From a virus: a DNA stretch of 39,000 bases. The stretch lies in the IMG/VR virus record IMGVR_UViG_3300033155_001115, positions 1 to 39,000 of that record. One strand, given 5' to 3'. Positions 13,935 to 21,807 of this stretch are shown here, piece after piece. Below the pieces are notes generated by a model. The model saw only the letters and a list, made by a program, of their open reading frames with translations, ran no database searches and was not told the DNA's origin. A program made the position numbers and the translations under genes. Each line of letters begins with the position of its first letter. Positions within the stretch are counted from its first letter, which is position 1.

Positions 13935-14254
13935 GGACGATAGAGGACTGTGAAGGAGAAGGATGGATTCCTAATATGTATAACTCCTGGATAGAACTCT
14001 CTGATGGAGATAAGGTAAAGCTTCCAAAGGGAACCTTTCTTCGTTATTCCAAGACAGGGCAGTTTGGAACAAAAGTATTTGTTATTCCCCCACCCTCTAA
14101 GGCACGGAGATTCATTAAGAAAATCAAAGGAAAAGATATTCACTTTTATCAGATACAGGTGATAATAAACCCTTACATGTTAAAGTTTTATTGTAAGAGA
14201 GAAGACTTTGATATCAAGGATGTAGAAAGGTTCTACTGTGGAACAGAAGATTAG
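13907..14254 (+). CDS. Hypothetical beta-rich protein
   Basis: 115 aa from ATG 13907 (a purine-rich AGAGAG precedes it; TTG 13886 is an alternative). IVRTIEDCEGEGWIPNMYNSW then IELSDGDKVKLPKGTFLRY suggests a strand-rich fold. C-terminal part YMLKFYCKREDFDIKDVERF. No family recognised. Confidence 0.5.
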   Translation: MLPRQNDIVRTIEDCEGEGWIPNMYNSWIELSDGDKVKLPKGTFLRYSKTGQFGTKVFVIPPPSKARRFIKKIKGKDIHFYQIQVIINPYMLKFYCKREDFDIKDVERFYCGTED

Positions 14255-14507
14255 GCTCTGCTGTCTTGTCAACGGAAACGAGTGTTTCTTCTGTAAATGT
14301 TGTCCTTCCCGAGGAAAGAAATTTTGTACAACTCATTCTAAAGGGAACTGTTGTCCTGACTGTGAGACTCTTCTCCGACAAAAAGATGAACCAAAAATTG
14401 AATGTAAATGGAAACATTGTGACCAATCGGGAATGTGTCACTTCGCAAAGGTTCTCAAAGAAAAAGGATATGGATCGAGACTTCGTCTGCAACATAAAAG
14501 GCCATAA
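14238..14507 (+). CDS. LCCLVNP-family protein, GTG start
   Basis: 89 aa from GTG 14238 (AAAGG SD), 17 nt inside the previous gene. RLCCLVNGNECFFCKCCPSR then KFCTTH, CCPDC and later CKWKHCDQSGMCHF: ten or more Cys in three groups, the most Cys-dense member. Probably binds more than one zinc. Ends RLQHKRP overlapping the next gene by 38 nt. Confidence 0.65.
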   Translation: MEQKIRLCCLVNGNECFFCKCCPSRGKKFCTTHSKGNCCPDCETLLRQKDEPKIECKWKHCDQSGMCHFAKVLKEKGYGSRLRLQHKRP

Positions 14508-14643
14508 GGAATGTTGGAAGTATGAAAAGCCTGATCTAAAGTGTACCCACTTTGGGAGAGTGGTAAAGCAGTTCCACTCTCATTGTAGTAGGTGTGGACG
14601 TTATCGTCTTGTTTCCGGAGAATGGAGGTTTGCGACAGTATGA
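14470..14643 (+). CDS. CNIKGH-family protein
   Basis: 57 aa from ATG 14470; a longer open frame upstream is the shadow of the previous gene. DRDFVCNIKGHKECWKYEK then LKCTHFGRV and HCSRCGRYRL. All metal-ligand positions of the class are present. The ribosome site AAAAGGA is close to the start, so efficiency may rely on coupling. Confidence 0.6.
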   Translation: MDRDFVCNIKGHKECWKYEKPDLKCTHFGRVVKQFHSHCSRCGRYRLVSGEWRFATV

Positions 14644-15026
14644 AACTAGTTTCTAAGGGAGAACTTAAAGTAGATAAAGTTGCAGCTATCAAGAAGCTAA
14701 GAGAGGACGTTAACAAGCTCTCCGCTCACTGTGTCCAACTCCTCTTTAGAGGTATATTGGTCCCGATCCTTTTAGGGACACTTGTAATCGTAACACCTAT
14801 ATACTTCTTGATCTCGGTATTTGGAGGCTTCGCTATACTTATGATACCCATACTACTCTTATCAATACCCGCAACATTTGCAATTTATCTCTTTGGGTGT
14901 TCCTTGATGGGAAGAAATTCTCGTATAGCTATCAACGCCTTTGAAGATACTTGGATAAGATTACGAAAAGCCGTGAGTAGACTTGACACTGTTACTTATA
15001 AGGTAGATGTTAATGACAACTGGTAA
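14640..15026 (+). CDS. Two-helix membrane protein
   Basis: 128 aa from ATG 14640 (ATGA overlap). Basic/amphipathic N-terminus, two long hydrophobic segments (LLFRGILVPILLGTLVIVTPIYFLI and GFAILMIPILLLSIPATFAIYLF), then a helical cytoplasmic tail ending VNDNW. The last codons and following bases repeat the junction at 4049. Function unknown. Confidence 0.6.
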   Translation: MKLVSKGELKVDKVAAIKKLREDVNKLSAHCVQLLFRGILVPILLGTLVIVTPIYFLISVFGGFAILMIPILLLSIPATFAIYLFGCSLMGRNSRIAINAFEDTWIRLRKAVSRLDTVTYKVDVNDNW

Positions 15027-15210
15027 AGACAAACTTTGTTGTCTCGTAATGAGAGTTTGTCCGATATCGGGCAAAGCGTCTTACTGTATGAAATGTGGAA
15101 AAATTTGGTGTGAAGAGTGCGTTCCTCCTTGGAAGAGTTATTGCTGTGGCGTCAGGACGTTAATGTACGTTCCACCTAATTGGTCTCCAAAAATAAATGA
15201 AGATAGTTAA
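15013..15210 (+). CDS. LCCLVNP-family protein
   Basis: 65 aa from ATG 15013 (ATG 15007 also in frame; AAGGTAG spacing favours 15013). GKDKLCCLVMRVCPISGKAS then YCMKCGKIWCEECV and CCGVR. The N-P of the signature is replaced by M-R. Overlaps both neighbours. Confidence 0.65.
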   Translation: MTTGKDKLCCLVMRVCPISGKASYCMKCGKIWCEECVPPWKSYCCGVRTLMYVPPNWSPKINEDS

Positions 15211-15541
15211 TTTAGGACGTATGGCTGTCTTTTATGTCCCGAAGAGTAAGTGGGATAACCTTGAGTATAGCCAAAGGAAGAAAACTATCAAGACTTTAGT
15301 TGATGAATTTCTCATAGCAAACTATAATGGATATACCATTAGAGGAGCGTTCGCTGGAAGGTGGCGGGAAAGAAAAGGACAGCCAACCTTCGCTGAAGAA
15401 GTGATAGAAATAAAAGCGTCGTTCAGAGGAAAAGAAAGAATTCCAAAGCTTCAGAAGTTCCTAGCAGGGATGTGTCGCCTTATGAAAGAAGAGTGCTTAT
15501 ACTTGGAATGTGGAGAGGATGCTTTCTTAGTGTATCCATAA
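15197..15541 (+). CDS. Hypothetical protein
   Basis: 114 aa, 14 nt inside the preceding gene. Begins MKIVNLGRMAVFYVPKSKW; middle part GYTIRGAFAGRWRERKGQPT, then FAEEVIEIKASFRGKERIPKL; a late Cys pair (MCRLMKEECLYLECGEDAF). Alpha/beta in character. No family recognised. Confidence 0.55.
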   Translation: MKIVNLGRMAVFYVPKSKWDNLEYSQRKKTIKTLVDEFLIANYNGYTIRGAFAGRWRERKGQPTFAEEVIEIKASFRGKERIPKLQKFLAGMCRLMKEECLYLECGEDAFLVYP

Positions 15542-15547
15542 CACCAA

Positions 15548-15913
15548 ATGTTAAAATACGAGGTTCTTAGAACGGTAAAAGATTTGAATGTAACAAAAGC
15601 TATTAACAAATCAGATGAATTATCTCTCCCTGAGGATACGTCTTGGTGTGTATTAAAAATAATTAAACCATGTTTGGCATGTCTAATACATCCAACTATG
15701 AAGTGTACTACGTGTAACGCTACTATTTGTAGCTCTTGTGTAAAGGCTCTTGAAGACAAAGGTATGTTTGCCATAATAGAATGTCCTAAGAAGAAGGGAT
15801 GGTCCCAAAAACAACTGGAAGAGAATTTCACAAAGAGTAATATCTTAATACCCGAAGTAGCTAAAAACACATGTATTTGGAAAAGAGGTCTCGATAAGAG
15901 ACCCACCGCATGA
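15548..15913 (+). CDS. LCCLVNP-family protein with internal signature
   Basis: 121 aa. An N-terminal 38-residue extension (MLKYEVLRTVKDLNVTKAIN) precedes KPCLACLIHPTMKCTTCNATICSSCV, the CLxCLV variant of the signature plus the finger. C-terminal part KKKGWSQKQLEENFTKS is basic and helical. Shows the signature is not tied to the start codon. Confidence 0.65.
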   Translation: MLKYEVLRTVKDLNVTKAINKSDELSLPEDTSWCVLKIIKPCLACLIHPTMKCTTCNATICSSCVKALEDKGMFAIIECPKKKGWSQKQLEENFTKSNILIPEVAKNTCIWKRGLDKRPTA

Positions 15914-15936
15914 CGGTAAAATAACAGGAGGAAGAG

Positions 15937-16317
15937 ATGAAAAATCATCCCGAAGTAAGGGAGTTACGAAAGAAGTTCGACAGAGTCGTTGTGAGGCATT
16001 ATAGAGAAAAAGATGGAGATCAGTTTACTCACGCGGCTGTTGTTACTGGTACCGATATCTTTATCGGCATCAGCCGATGTGATAAGCGCGATCAGTTCTG
16101 TAAACGTATTGGACGCTCCATTGCTCTCGGGAGAGCAATTCATGAATTTCATGAGTCGGTCGGAGCTACAGCGAAGAGAGACCGCTCCGGAAGAAAGAAC
16201 AAGTTGAGCTACAGGGTGGTAGTACCCAGCTCCGCTGAGGTCGACCAGGTCTTGAAGAAGGAGATCTTCAAAGACTCAGAGAAAAAGACAGAGGAGACTC
16301 CCGTCGAGTTGCTCTAA
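15937..16317 (+). CDS. Conserved phage-type hypothetical (SRCxxxDxFxxxxGR motif)
   Basis: 126 aa with AGGAGGAAGAG SD. The central motif FIGISRCDKRDQFCKRIGR then SIALGRAIHEF resembles a widespread small phage/bacterial family of unknown role with a C...D.F.R..GR.iA.gR core. Higher GC than the flanking mini-proteins, suggesting a different age. Coupled to the next gene by TAATG. Confidence 0.55.
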   Translation: MKNHPEVRELRKKFDRVVVRHYREKDGDQFTHAAVVTGTDIFIGISRCDKRDQFCKRIGRSIALGRAIHEFHESVGATAKRDRSGRKNKLSYRVVVPSSAEVDQVLKKEIFKDSEKKTEETPVELL

Positions 16318-16607
16318 TGGCCTACGGGATCATCTATACTTCCATGCACTCGGAGCTCGTTAAGGGCTCCGAGGTGCATGGGAAGTTACTCAATAAGTAT
16401 ACGTTCGGTATCTTTACTGGGCTCTACTGGATGAGAGTTAAACTCTCCAATGGAGTAAACAGGGACATTTTGGTAAAGCCTATTGAGAAACCTAAACCAA
16501 AGGTGACTTTACCACCACCTCCACCTCCACCGAAGCCAAAAGAACCAACTAAAGGGGATTTGGAAGAGATGGATTTCATCAAGAACTTGTTTGAAAAGTT
16601 GTACTGA
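16317..16607 (+). CDS. Small protein with polyproline hinge
   Basis: 96 aa. An N-terminal beta-rich domain (GIIYTSMHSELVKGSEVHGKL, GLYWMRVKLSNG) is followed by a Pro hinge (LPPPPPPPKPKEP) and a C-terminal helix (LEEMDFIKNLFEKLY) that could be a docking peptide. No family recognised. Confidence 0.55.
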   Translation: MAYGIIYTSMHSELVKGSEVHGKLLNKYTFGIFTGLYWMRVKLSNGVNRDILVKPIEKPKPKVTLPPPPPPPKPKEPTKGDLEEMDFIKNLFEKLY

Positions 16608-16819
16608 TGAGATCTTCCTTCACCAGAAAACGATGGAAAAGTAAAAGAAAAGCACTATGCTGCCTCGTTAATACGAGGTGGGTCTGTAAGGTATGTGGGT
16701 GGAAACTCTGTAGTCAATGTTACGACACCCTTTACATGTTAAGGACTCACGTATATAAGGGCCCCTTATGGTACGATTATGACTATTGTGAATTTTGTTC
16801 AAAGAGGAAAAATGACTAA
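16607..16819 (+). CDS. LCCLVNP-family protein with basic N-terminus
   Basis: 70 aa, TGATG overlap. The basic lead RSSFTRKRWKSKRK precedes ALCCLVNTRWVCKVCGWKLCSQCY; a distal CEFC completes a second knuckle. The first 15 residues could bind nucleic acid. Confidence 0.65.
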   Translation: MRSSFTRKRWKSKRKALCCLVNTRWVCKVCGWKLCSQCYDTLYMLRTHVYKGPLWYDYDYCEFCSKRKND

Positions 16820-16964
16820 ATCCTTTACGTTTGTCGTCAGCCGCATTAGAATAGATACTTGCGGACATATCTACTCTGTTGAGGTTCCTCAGGGAACTAC
16901 AATGGAAGAGGTCACAGCGAAGCTGGACCGGAAACTTCAACGTTCTTGTACCGAATGTGAATAA
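16812..16964 (+). CDS. Small protein with terminal Cys knuckle
   Basis: 50 aa from ATG 16812 (AGAGG SD); the longer in-frame start at 16779 is weaker. FTFVVSRIRIDTCGHIYSV then TTMEEVTAKLDRKLQ and CTEC at the end: beta hairpin, helix, knuckle. No family recognised. Confidence 0.5.
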   Translation: MTKSFTFVVSRIRIDTCGHIYSVEVPQGTTMEEVTAKLDRKLQRSCTECE

Positions 16965-17086
16965 TGTTTATCTGCAGAAAGTGTGCTGTAAAGAGTCGAG
17001 AAGCAGAGATGTGGGATCAACTATTCTCTAGAAGTTATGGTCCCTGTGAAAATTGTAGGCGACAGCGCGACTGTAAGAATATGTAA
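16964..17086 (+). CDS. 40-residue zinc-knuckle protein
   Basis: ATG 16964 shares its A with the preceding TAA; stop 17084-17086, with the next ATG immediately following. FICRKCAVKS and GPCENCRRQRDC give two CxxC knuckles separated by a helix-like linker, enough for one zinc. FIC at the start recalls the CNIKGH signature without K-G-H. Confidence 0.5.
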   Translation: MFICRKCAVKSREAEMWDQLFSRSYGPCENCRRQRDCKNM

Positions 17087-17359
17087 ATGAATCACAACTA
17101 CAAAAGGTGTCTTTGTTGTCAAGTAAATACATTTGTAGACTGCTTACTATGTGGACATAGATGGTGTGAAGATCATTGGGTGGATAATTCCACAGAAAAT
17201 GTAGAGGGTTGTTGTTATCCTTCAAGAAGACACTTCACTTGTATGTTCAACGAGAGTATTGAATATCGAGACCATTATAGAAAGGAGGCTCTAAAAATAG
17301 AGAGGGGTTATATAAAGACCGGAAAACGTCATACTGTAAATGTCTACCATAAAACTTAG
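17087..17359 (+). CDS. LCCLVNP-family protein
   Basis: 90 aa. RCLCCQVNTFVDCLLCGHRWCEDHW is a full signature plus finger ending CEDHW, shared with the C-K-D-W type ending at 23559. GCCYPSRRHFTC follows, then a charged helical tail. Function unknown. Confidence 0.65.
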   Translation: MNHNYKRCLCCQVNTFVDCLLCGHRWCEDHWVDNSTENVEGCCYPSRRHFTCMFNESIEYRDHYRKEALKIERGYIKTGKRHTVNVYHKT

Positions 17360-17603
17360 AATTGAGGACTACTCGGATGGCTTTATCCGGGTGAAGTGTC
17401 AACATCATGCTATCACCGGAGAGATCATTGACGAGATAGATATCACAAGAGACATACTTGTTGAGGATGAATTTAACATTATTATAGATCATCCGAAGAT
17501 ACGATTCTATAGGGACCTAGGAAAAATAAAACCTCGAGCAGGTATTTGTCCGGTGTGTACAAGTATAATTCAGGAGATGTGGCAAACACATGAGTCAATA
17601 TAG
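17340..17603 (+). CDS. Hypothetical beta-rich protein with CxxC
   Basis: 87 aa, 20 nt inside the previous gene. TIKLRIEDYSDGFIRVKCQHH then IDEIDITRDILVEDEFNIII indicates consecutive strands; ICPVC near the C-terminus could be half a zinc site. No family recognised. Confidence 0.5.
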   Translation: MSTIKLRIEDYSDGFIRVKCQHHAITGEIIDEIDITRDILVEDEFNIIIDHPKIRFYRDLGKIKPRAGICPVCTSIIQEMWQTHESI

Positions 17604-17844
17604 TAGATGGCGTCAAAGACATTATAAGGGATATCGTATCCCATCAAGAGCTAAAAAGTGGAAACACGAGATCGACAGGATAATGCAGTTCGAAGCAAAG
17701 TCCAGAGACGAAGATCATTTTAGACAACTTCTTTTAACGAGAGCGTCTCGATGCGGAGCAGAGAAGAAGGAACGCTTTATCAGAGCCCTGAGAGAAATGG
17801 AGCTTGATGACATCGCAGGTTTTATTCAGATGCTAATGACATGA
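17590..17844 (+). CDS. Small basic helical protein
   Basis: 84 aa, 14-nt overlap. SRWRQRHYKGYRIPSRAKKW then helices HFRQLLLTRASRCG and ERFIRALREMELDDIAGF. Rich in Arg; could bind nucleic acid. No family recognised. Confidence 0.5.
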   Translation: MSQYSRWRQRHYKGYRIPSRAKKWKHEIDRIMQFEAKSRDEDHFRQLLLTRASRCGAEKKERFIRALREMELDDIAGFIQMLMT

Positions 17845-17880
17845 CTAAATGGAAATACATATTTGCAAAGGAAGTAAAGA

Positions 17881-19266
17881 ATGAAACTGCAATACTTTAG
17901 AAAAGGGTTCGCTTACAATTCCTCATCTAGTCACGGTATCGTCTTTATAAGACCAGGTGATTCCGATCATCTCCCGTATGATGATTACGGAAGAGAGAAG
18001 TTTCTTCTTGTCTCCGCTAAGGAAAAGGCAAAGTATATAGCGGCTCAAGCTCGGACAGCCCTCGAAAACTCCTTGGGAGGTAGTAGTTACTACTCAGGAA
18101 CTAAGGGTAAGGGGAACATAGCTAACATGCTAGTCGCTCGAATGTTCGGAGAGGAAGTAACAACTGACCTCTACGTTGATCACCAGTCTACACTAACCTT
18201 TCCAAGTGTACTTAATGGTACTATGAATGACTTTATTGAGGACTTCGGGTGGCACGTGATAAACAATGACAAGATAGTTATTCACGGAGGCAGTGATGAG
18301 GATGAGGATAACTATTCTGAACATAAAAATACTGAGCTAAATAGTGCTCTTCACGGCTACAAAAGAACGGTAGCTAGAAAAGAAAGAGATGGGACGTGGA
18401 TACTCTTTGATAAGGAGAATGGAACTAAGATAAGATTCTCTCCAGACTTTGTTAGGACTCTTAACAGGAAAGCAGACACTCCTGAACTTGTAGACATCAA
18501 GATAACTAACAGGTGTTCTCACGGCTGTAAGTTCTGCTACCAAGACTCTAAGACTAATGGACACCACTGCTCTCTAGGAGACTATAAGAAACTAATAGAC
18601 AAACTGTCAGAGCTTCATGTGTTTGAAGTAGTCCTCGGAGGAGGGGAACCTACAGAACATCCAGAGTTTGCTCTCATGTTAGAGTACGCGAAAGAAAAGG
18701 GAATTGTTCCCAACTTCACTACTAGATCCATAGATTGGCTCTCTCAAGACGAGAGTATGTGTAAGATAGTAGGAGCTTCTATAGGAAGCTTTGCTATATC
18801 TTGTAACAACCTAACAGAGGTAATAGAAGCCCAAGCTTCTATGGAAGGAGGTTATTATGATCAACTACGTAACCCTTATGACTCAATAGCCTATCAAGTC
18901 ATAGTAGGAATCACGCCTATTGACGAGATAGAAAAGATAGCGAAGTGGGTTGATAAGAATTGGCCTAATAGTTTATCCTTAGTAGGGTATAAAACTACGG
19001 GTAGAGCAAACAAAGAGGTTCCATTCGTCAACGGTATTGAGCTGAAGAAGGCTCTTGAAAAGAGTAACATCTCTTCAGTATCAGTTGATACATCACTACT
19101 TAAACAGTGTCCCGAGTTGATGCAGGAATACACATGTGAGACCGAAGAGGGCTTGCATTCAATGTATGTTGATCTTGTTGACAAGAAGATGAGCCTTTCA
19201 AGCTACAGTGGAACGCCTCAGACACTAGACCTAAATAATCTAAGGAAGTTCTTTACGAAACTGTAA
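17881..19266 (+). CDS. Radical SAM protein with N-terminal NSSSSH motif
   Basis: 461 aa. CSHGCKFC at residues 212-219 is the CxxxCxxC cluster that binds the 4Fe-4S for S-adenosylmethionine cleavage; GGGEPTEHPEF follows as the SAM-binding GGE motif. The N-terminus FRKGFAYNSSSSHGIVFI matches a motif (F..NSSS.H) seen at the start of many phage and bacterial proteins of unknown role. A late Cys pair (CPELMQEYTC) could bind an auxiliary cluster but is short of a full SPASM domain. SD AAGGAAG. Substrate unknown; it could modify a peptide or protein, including the local Cys-rich proteins (speculation). Confidence 0.85.
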   Translation: MKLQYFRKGFAYNSSSSHGIVFIRPGDSDHLPYDDYGREKFLLVSAKEKAKYIAAQARTALENSLGGSSYYSGTKGKGNIANMLVARMFGEEVTTDLYVDHQSTLTFPSVLNGTMNDFIEDFGWHVINNDKIVIHGGSDEDEDNYSEHKNTELNSALHGYKRTVARKERDGTWILFDKENGTKIRFSPDFVRTLNRKADTPELVDIKITNRCSHGCKFCYQDSKTNGHHCSLGDYKKLIDKLSELHVFEVVLGGGEPTEHPEFALMLEYAKEKGIVPNFTTRSIDWLSQDESMCKIVGASIGSFAISCNNLTEVIEAQASMEGGYYDQLRNPYDSIAYQVIVGITPIDEIEKIAKWVDKNWPNSLSLVGYKTTGRANKEVPFVNGIELKKALEKSNISSVSVDTSLLKQCPELMQEYTCETEEGLHSMYVDLVDKKMSLSSYSGTPQTLDLNNLRKFFTKL

Positions 19267-19583
19267 TGGCTGACGTTACAATAACTATATCAGGATGGTT
19301 GTATTATTTCTCCTGGGTAGTAATACTACCTATGTTGCTGTGGCTAGCAGGAGCTGTGTTGAGTGTTATTGTAGGTCATTTCATGTTTAGGAAACATCAT
19401 CCCTTATCAAACTATACCTTTCCCTGTGGGAAGAGAACAGATCCTTTACTCTCAGACAAGACACCTGATAAAATACTGATACTAATAATACCTTTAATGT
19501 CGTTCTATGGAATCTTTTTGTTCATTAGATCTTACTTTCACAGGAGGAGATGCTTAGAATGTCTTGTAAAAAGCGTGAAGTAA
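19266..19583 (+). CDS. Two-helix membrane protein
   Basis: 105 aa, TAATG overlap with the radical SAM gene. Hydrophobic segments YYFSWVVILPMLLWLAGAVL and ILILIIPLMSFYGIFLFI flank a cytoplasmic loop; the basic end RRRCLECLVKSVK contains CLECLV, very like the start of the LCCLVNP signature. Function unknown. Confidence 0.55.
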   Translation: MADVTITISGWLYYFSWVVILPMLLWLAGAVLSVIVGHFMFRKHHPLSNYTFPCGKRTDPLLSDKTPDKILILIIPLMSFYGIFLFIRSYFHRRRCLECLVKSVK

Positions 19584-19972
19584 GGTGCCTCCCTTGTTTA
19601 GTCAACCCGGATCATCTGTGTGAAACCTGTAAGGGAATATTTTGTGTAGACCATATATACGAGGGTAACACTGGTTGGGGGTCTGCTAAGCCTAAGTGCA
19701 GACCTTGCGCTACTAAAGAAGGAAAGATGAAGATACTTCCCCAAGAAACGCCAGCTGTACGAATGTACTTCAAGCTAGCGAGAGAGTTAATGCCTCAAGG
19801 ATATTTAAACGTCTGCCTAAATATAAACGACTTTCGTCCAGGAATAGACAATCCTAAACTATATTTCTCCATCTACCACGAAGCTTTTCGTGAGCACGCA
19901 GAAGGAGACTCTTTAGCAGAGGCCTATGAAAAGTTTGTACTTCTAGTAGAAGAGCACAAGGCAAATCAATGA
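19559..19972 (+). CDS. LCCLVNP-family protein fused to a C-terminal helical/beta domain
   Basis: 137 aa. ATG 19559 lies 11 nt after AGGAGG; ATG 19550 is only 2 nt after it. RCLPCLVNPDHLCETCKGIFCVDH, then KCRPC, then about 80 residues (VRMYFKLARELMPQGYLNV, LYFSIYHEAFREHAEGDS) forming a separate alpha/beta domain. Compare the frame-split pair at 25237/25307. Confidence 0.65.
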   Translation: MSCKKREVRCLPCLVNPDHLCETCKGIFCVDHIYEGNTGWGSAKPKCRPCATKEGKMKILPQETPAVRMYFKLARELMPQGYLNVCLNINDFRPGIDNPKLYFSIYHEAFREHAEGDSLAEAYEKFVLLVEEHKANQ

Positions 19973-20670
19973 CTAAAATTGTATGTATAGCTGACTCACA
20001 TACCATGCTCAACGAAGTTAAGGTGCCGGATGGAGATGTCTTAATCATAGCGGGTGATTTTACTTATCAGGGGTATCAATCGGAAATCATCCAGTTTAAT
20101 AAAGACATAGGTTTGTTACCTCACGAGCACAAAATAGTTATAGCAGGTAACCATGATTTTCTTTTCGAGAAACAGCCCTACTTTGCTAGGTCACTTCTGA
20201 CGAGCTGCACCTATATTCAGGATGAATCAGTCATTGTGAATGATAAGGGTATCCATATTGGAACTGAGAAAGAAGATGGAGACATCAAGATATGGGGATC
20301 TCCGTGGCAACCTCGCTTCTTTAACTGGGCGTTCAATCTCGACAGAGGTTCACCTCTAAAGAAAAAGTGGGACCTAATTCCTGACGATACCGATGTTCTG
20401 GTAACTCATGGACCGCCTCATGGCTTCGGAGATACTGTAAGAAGGTCTGTAGGAGATAGTTTGATCGGAACACTTACTAAAGTGGAGGAGCAAGTTGGCT
20501 GCGAAGAGCTACGTAAAGCTGTACTTAGAGTTAGACCAAAGTACCATATCTACGGTCACATACACGTCGGGTACGGAACTTATTCAAATGGACATACCGA
20601 GTTTATCAACTGCTCCGTGTGTAATTATATGTACAATCCCGTAAACGCTCCAATAGTCATTGAGGTATAA
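19969..20670 (+). CDS. Calcineurin-like metallophosphoesterase (MPPED/UPF0046 type)
   Basis: 233 aa. All five metal motifs are visible: IADSH (D and H), GDFTYQ, GNHDF, THGPPHG and GHIHVGYG. The arrangement and length fit the class including MPPED1/2, which hydrolyse phosphodiesters or cyclic nucleotides. In a phage it could degrade cyclic-nucleotide defence signals or serve nucleotide metabolism; the substrate is not readable. ATGA overlap with the previous gene. Confidence 0.85.
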   Translation: MTKIVCIADSHTMLNEVKVPDGDVLIIAGDFTYQGYQSEIIQFNKDIGLLPHEHKIVIAGNHDFLFEKQPYFARSLLTSCTYIQDESVIVNDKGIHIGTEKEDGDIKIWGSPWQPRFFNWAFNLDRGSPLKKKWDLIPDDTDVLVTHGPPHGFGDTVRRSVGDSLIGTLTKVEEQVGCEELRKAVLRVRPKYHIYGHIHVGYGTYSNGHTEFINCSVCNYMYNPVNAPIVIEV

Positions 20671-21044
20671 TGTTTTGGCAATCCAAGAAGAATTTTGTCT
20701 GTAACATTAAAGGTCATGAATGGGTAGATCTAAAGAGTGATCACCCAGTCTACTATTTCTTCCAATGTAAGAACTGTAAAGTTGCTGGGCGTAGACGTGG
20801 TAGTGCTACCCAAATCGATATCTGTAGAAAGAGTGGGTACTACATAATAGCTCTCATTTCAAGTCTAAACTGGAATTGGAAAAAACACCTTGAACGACTT
20901 TGGGCAGGCTTCTTATCGTGTGGATTACTTCTTGTCGGAAGTATTGCCATTTATAAAGTAGCATCCATGCTAGGATGGTGGACATTATGGGTAATTCCAG
21001 GAGTAGCTATAATCTACCTAGCAGGAGCTTGGTTGATAGAATGA
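20670..21044 (+). CDS. CNIKGH-family protein fused to a membrane domain
   Basis: 124 aa. KKNFVCNIKGHEWVDLKSDH then FQCKNCKVAGRRRG forms the soluble N-terminal finger. Two hydrophobic helices follow (LWAGFLSCGLLLVGSIAIYKV and WWTLWVIPGVAIIYLAGAWL). The fusion would place the zinc module at the membrane, on the cytoplasmic side by the positive-inside rule. Confidence 0.65.
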   Translation: MFWQSKKNFVCNIKGHEWVDLKSDHPVYYFFQCKNCKVAGRRRGSATQIDICRKSGYYIIALISSLNWNWKKHLERLWAGFLSCGLLLVGSIAIYKVASMLGWWTLWVIPGVAIIYLAGAWLIE

Positions 21045-21367
21045 AAAGTAGTAAGGTAAAAAGTAAGTCACAGCTTTGTTGTCAAGTAAACGTTCACACC
21101 AGGTGTAAAAGATGTGGCGGCCCTATATGTAAAAACCATGCTAGGATGTGGGCGAGTTATGCTAATTGTTCAAACTGTTTTGATATTGGTCGAGCAAAGT
21201 CTCATATCCAAAGAGCCTTAGATCAAGATGGACCATACACTCATAATATCTGTTCAATCAACTTGAGACTCATTGAGACTTTCAAAGGAAGAAAGGAAGC
21301 TAACAAAGTCATAGACGAATTTGATCTTACGGAACTATACAATATATCTAAAGAGATAGAGGAATGA
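21041..21367 (+). CDS. LCCLVNP-family protein
   Basis: 108 aa from ATG 21041 (ATGA overlap). The basic lead SSKVKSKS precedes QLCCQVNVHTRCKRCGGPICKNH and a second CSNC. The C-terminal 55 residues are helical (LRLIETFKGRKEANKVIDEF). Function unknown. Confidence 0.65.
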   Translation: MKSSKVKSKSQLCCQVNVHTRCKRCGGPICKNHARMWASYANCSNCFDIGRAKSHIQRALDQDGPYTHNICSINLRLIETFKGRKEANKVIDEFDLTELYNISKEIEE

Positions 21368-21807
21368 GCTGGTGCCATCACAGCTACAAGTGTGAAGAAG
21401 AGCCTACGGAAGGGTGTCCTGCTCATCACTACGTTAGTCAATACTACTGTAAGAAGCACTTTCGGTGTGATGGATGTAAGAAAATAGAGAAGGAAATCGC
21501 GGGAGGATGTCCTACATGTAAAGAAAATCCTCAGATCAAATGTAGAGGATGTGGGAAAAGAACATGCCAAAAACATAAGTACAGCCCAGATCTATGTGTC
21601 TTGTGTTTTGTAAATTGGATCAAATTTCAGAAGGAAAAGAAGAAGATAAAAGTTCCGCAGAAGCTTTGTTGCTTGGTAGGTAGTGAGACAAGAAGATGTG
21701 CGACTTGTCAAAATAAGTTTTGTGAGATACATAGACATGAAACTAAAGACTGTCCGGGTTGGAAGAAGTGGATCAACAGAAAGAAGCGAGAACGTAAAGG
21801 CTATTGA
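21364..21807 (+). CDS. Multi-finger LCCLVNP-family protein
   Basis: 147 aa. Three finger units: residues 1-50 (CHHSYKC, CKKHFRCDGCKK, GCPTC), 55-80 (IKCRGCGKRTCQKH) and the signature unit KLCCLVGSETRRCATCQNKFCEIH at about 102. The last two share the CxxCxxxxCxxH core, direct evidence that the unit duplicates within a protein. Basic tail KKWINRKKRERKGY. Confidence 0.65.
   Translation: MSWCHHSYKCEEEPTEGCPAHHYVSQYYCKKHFRCDGCKKIEKEIAGGCPTCKENPQIKCRGCGKRTCQKHKYSPDLCVLCFVNWIKFQKEKKKIKVPQKLCCLVGSETRRCATCQNKFCEIHRHETKDCPGWKKWINRKKRERKGY

Noticed and set aside
15451-15948. 165-codon minus-strand ORF
   Set aside because: Covers the LCCLVNP gene at 15548 on the opposite strand; protein is low-complexity hydrophobic with no recognisable domain.
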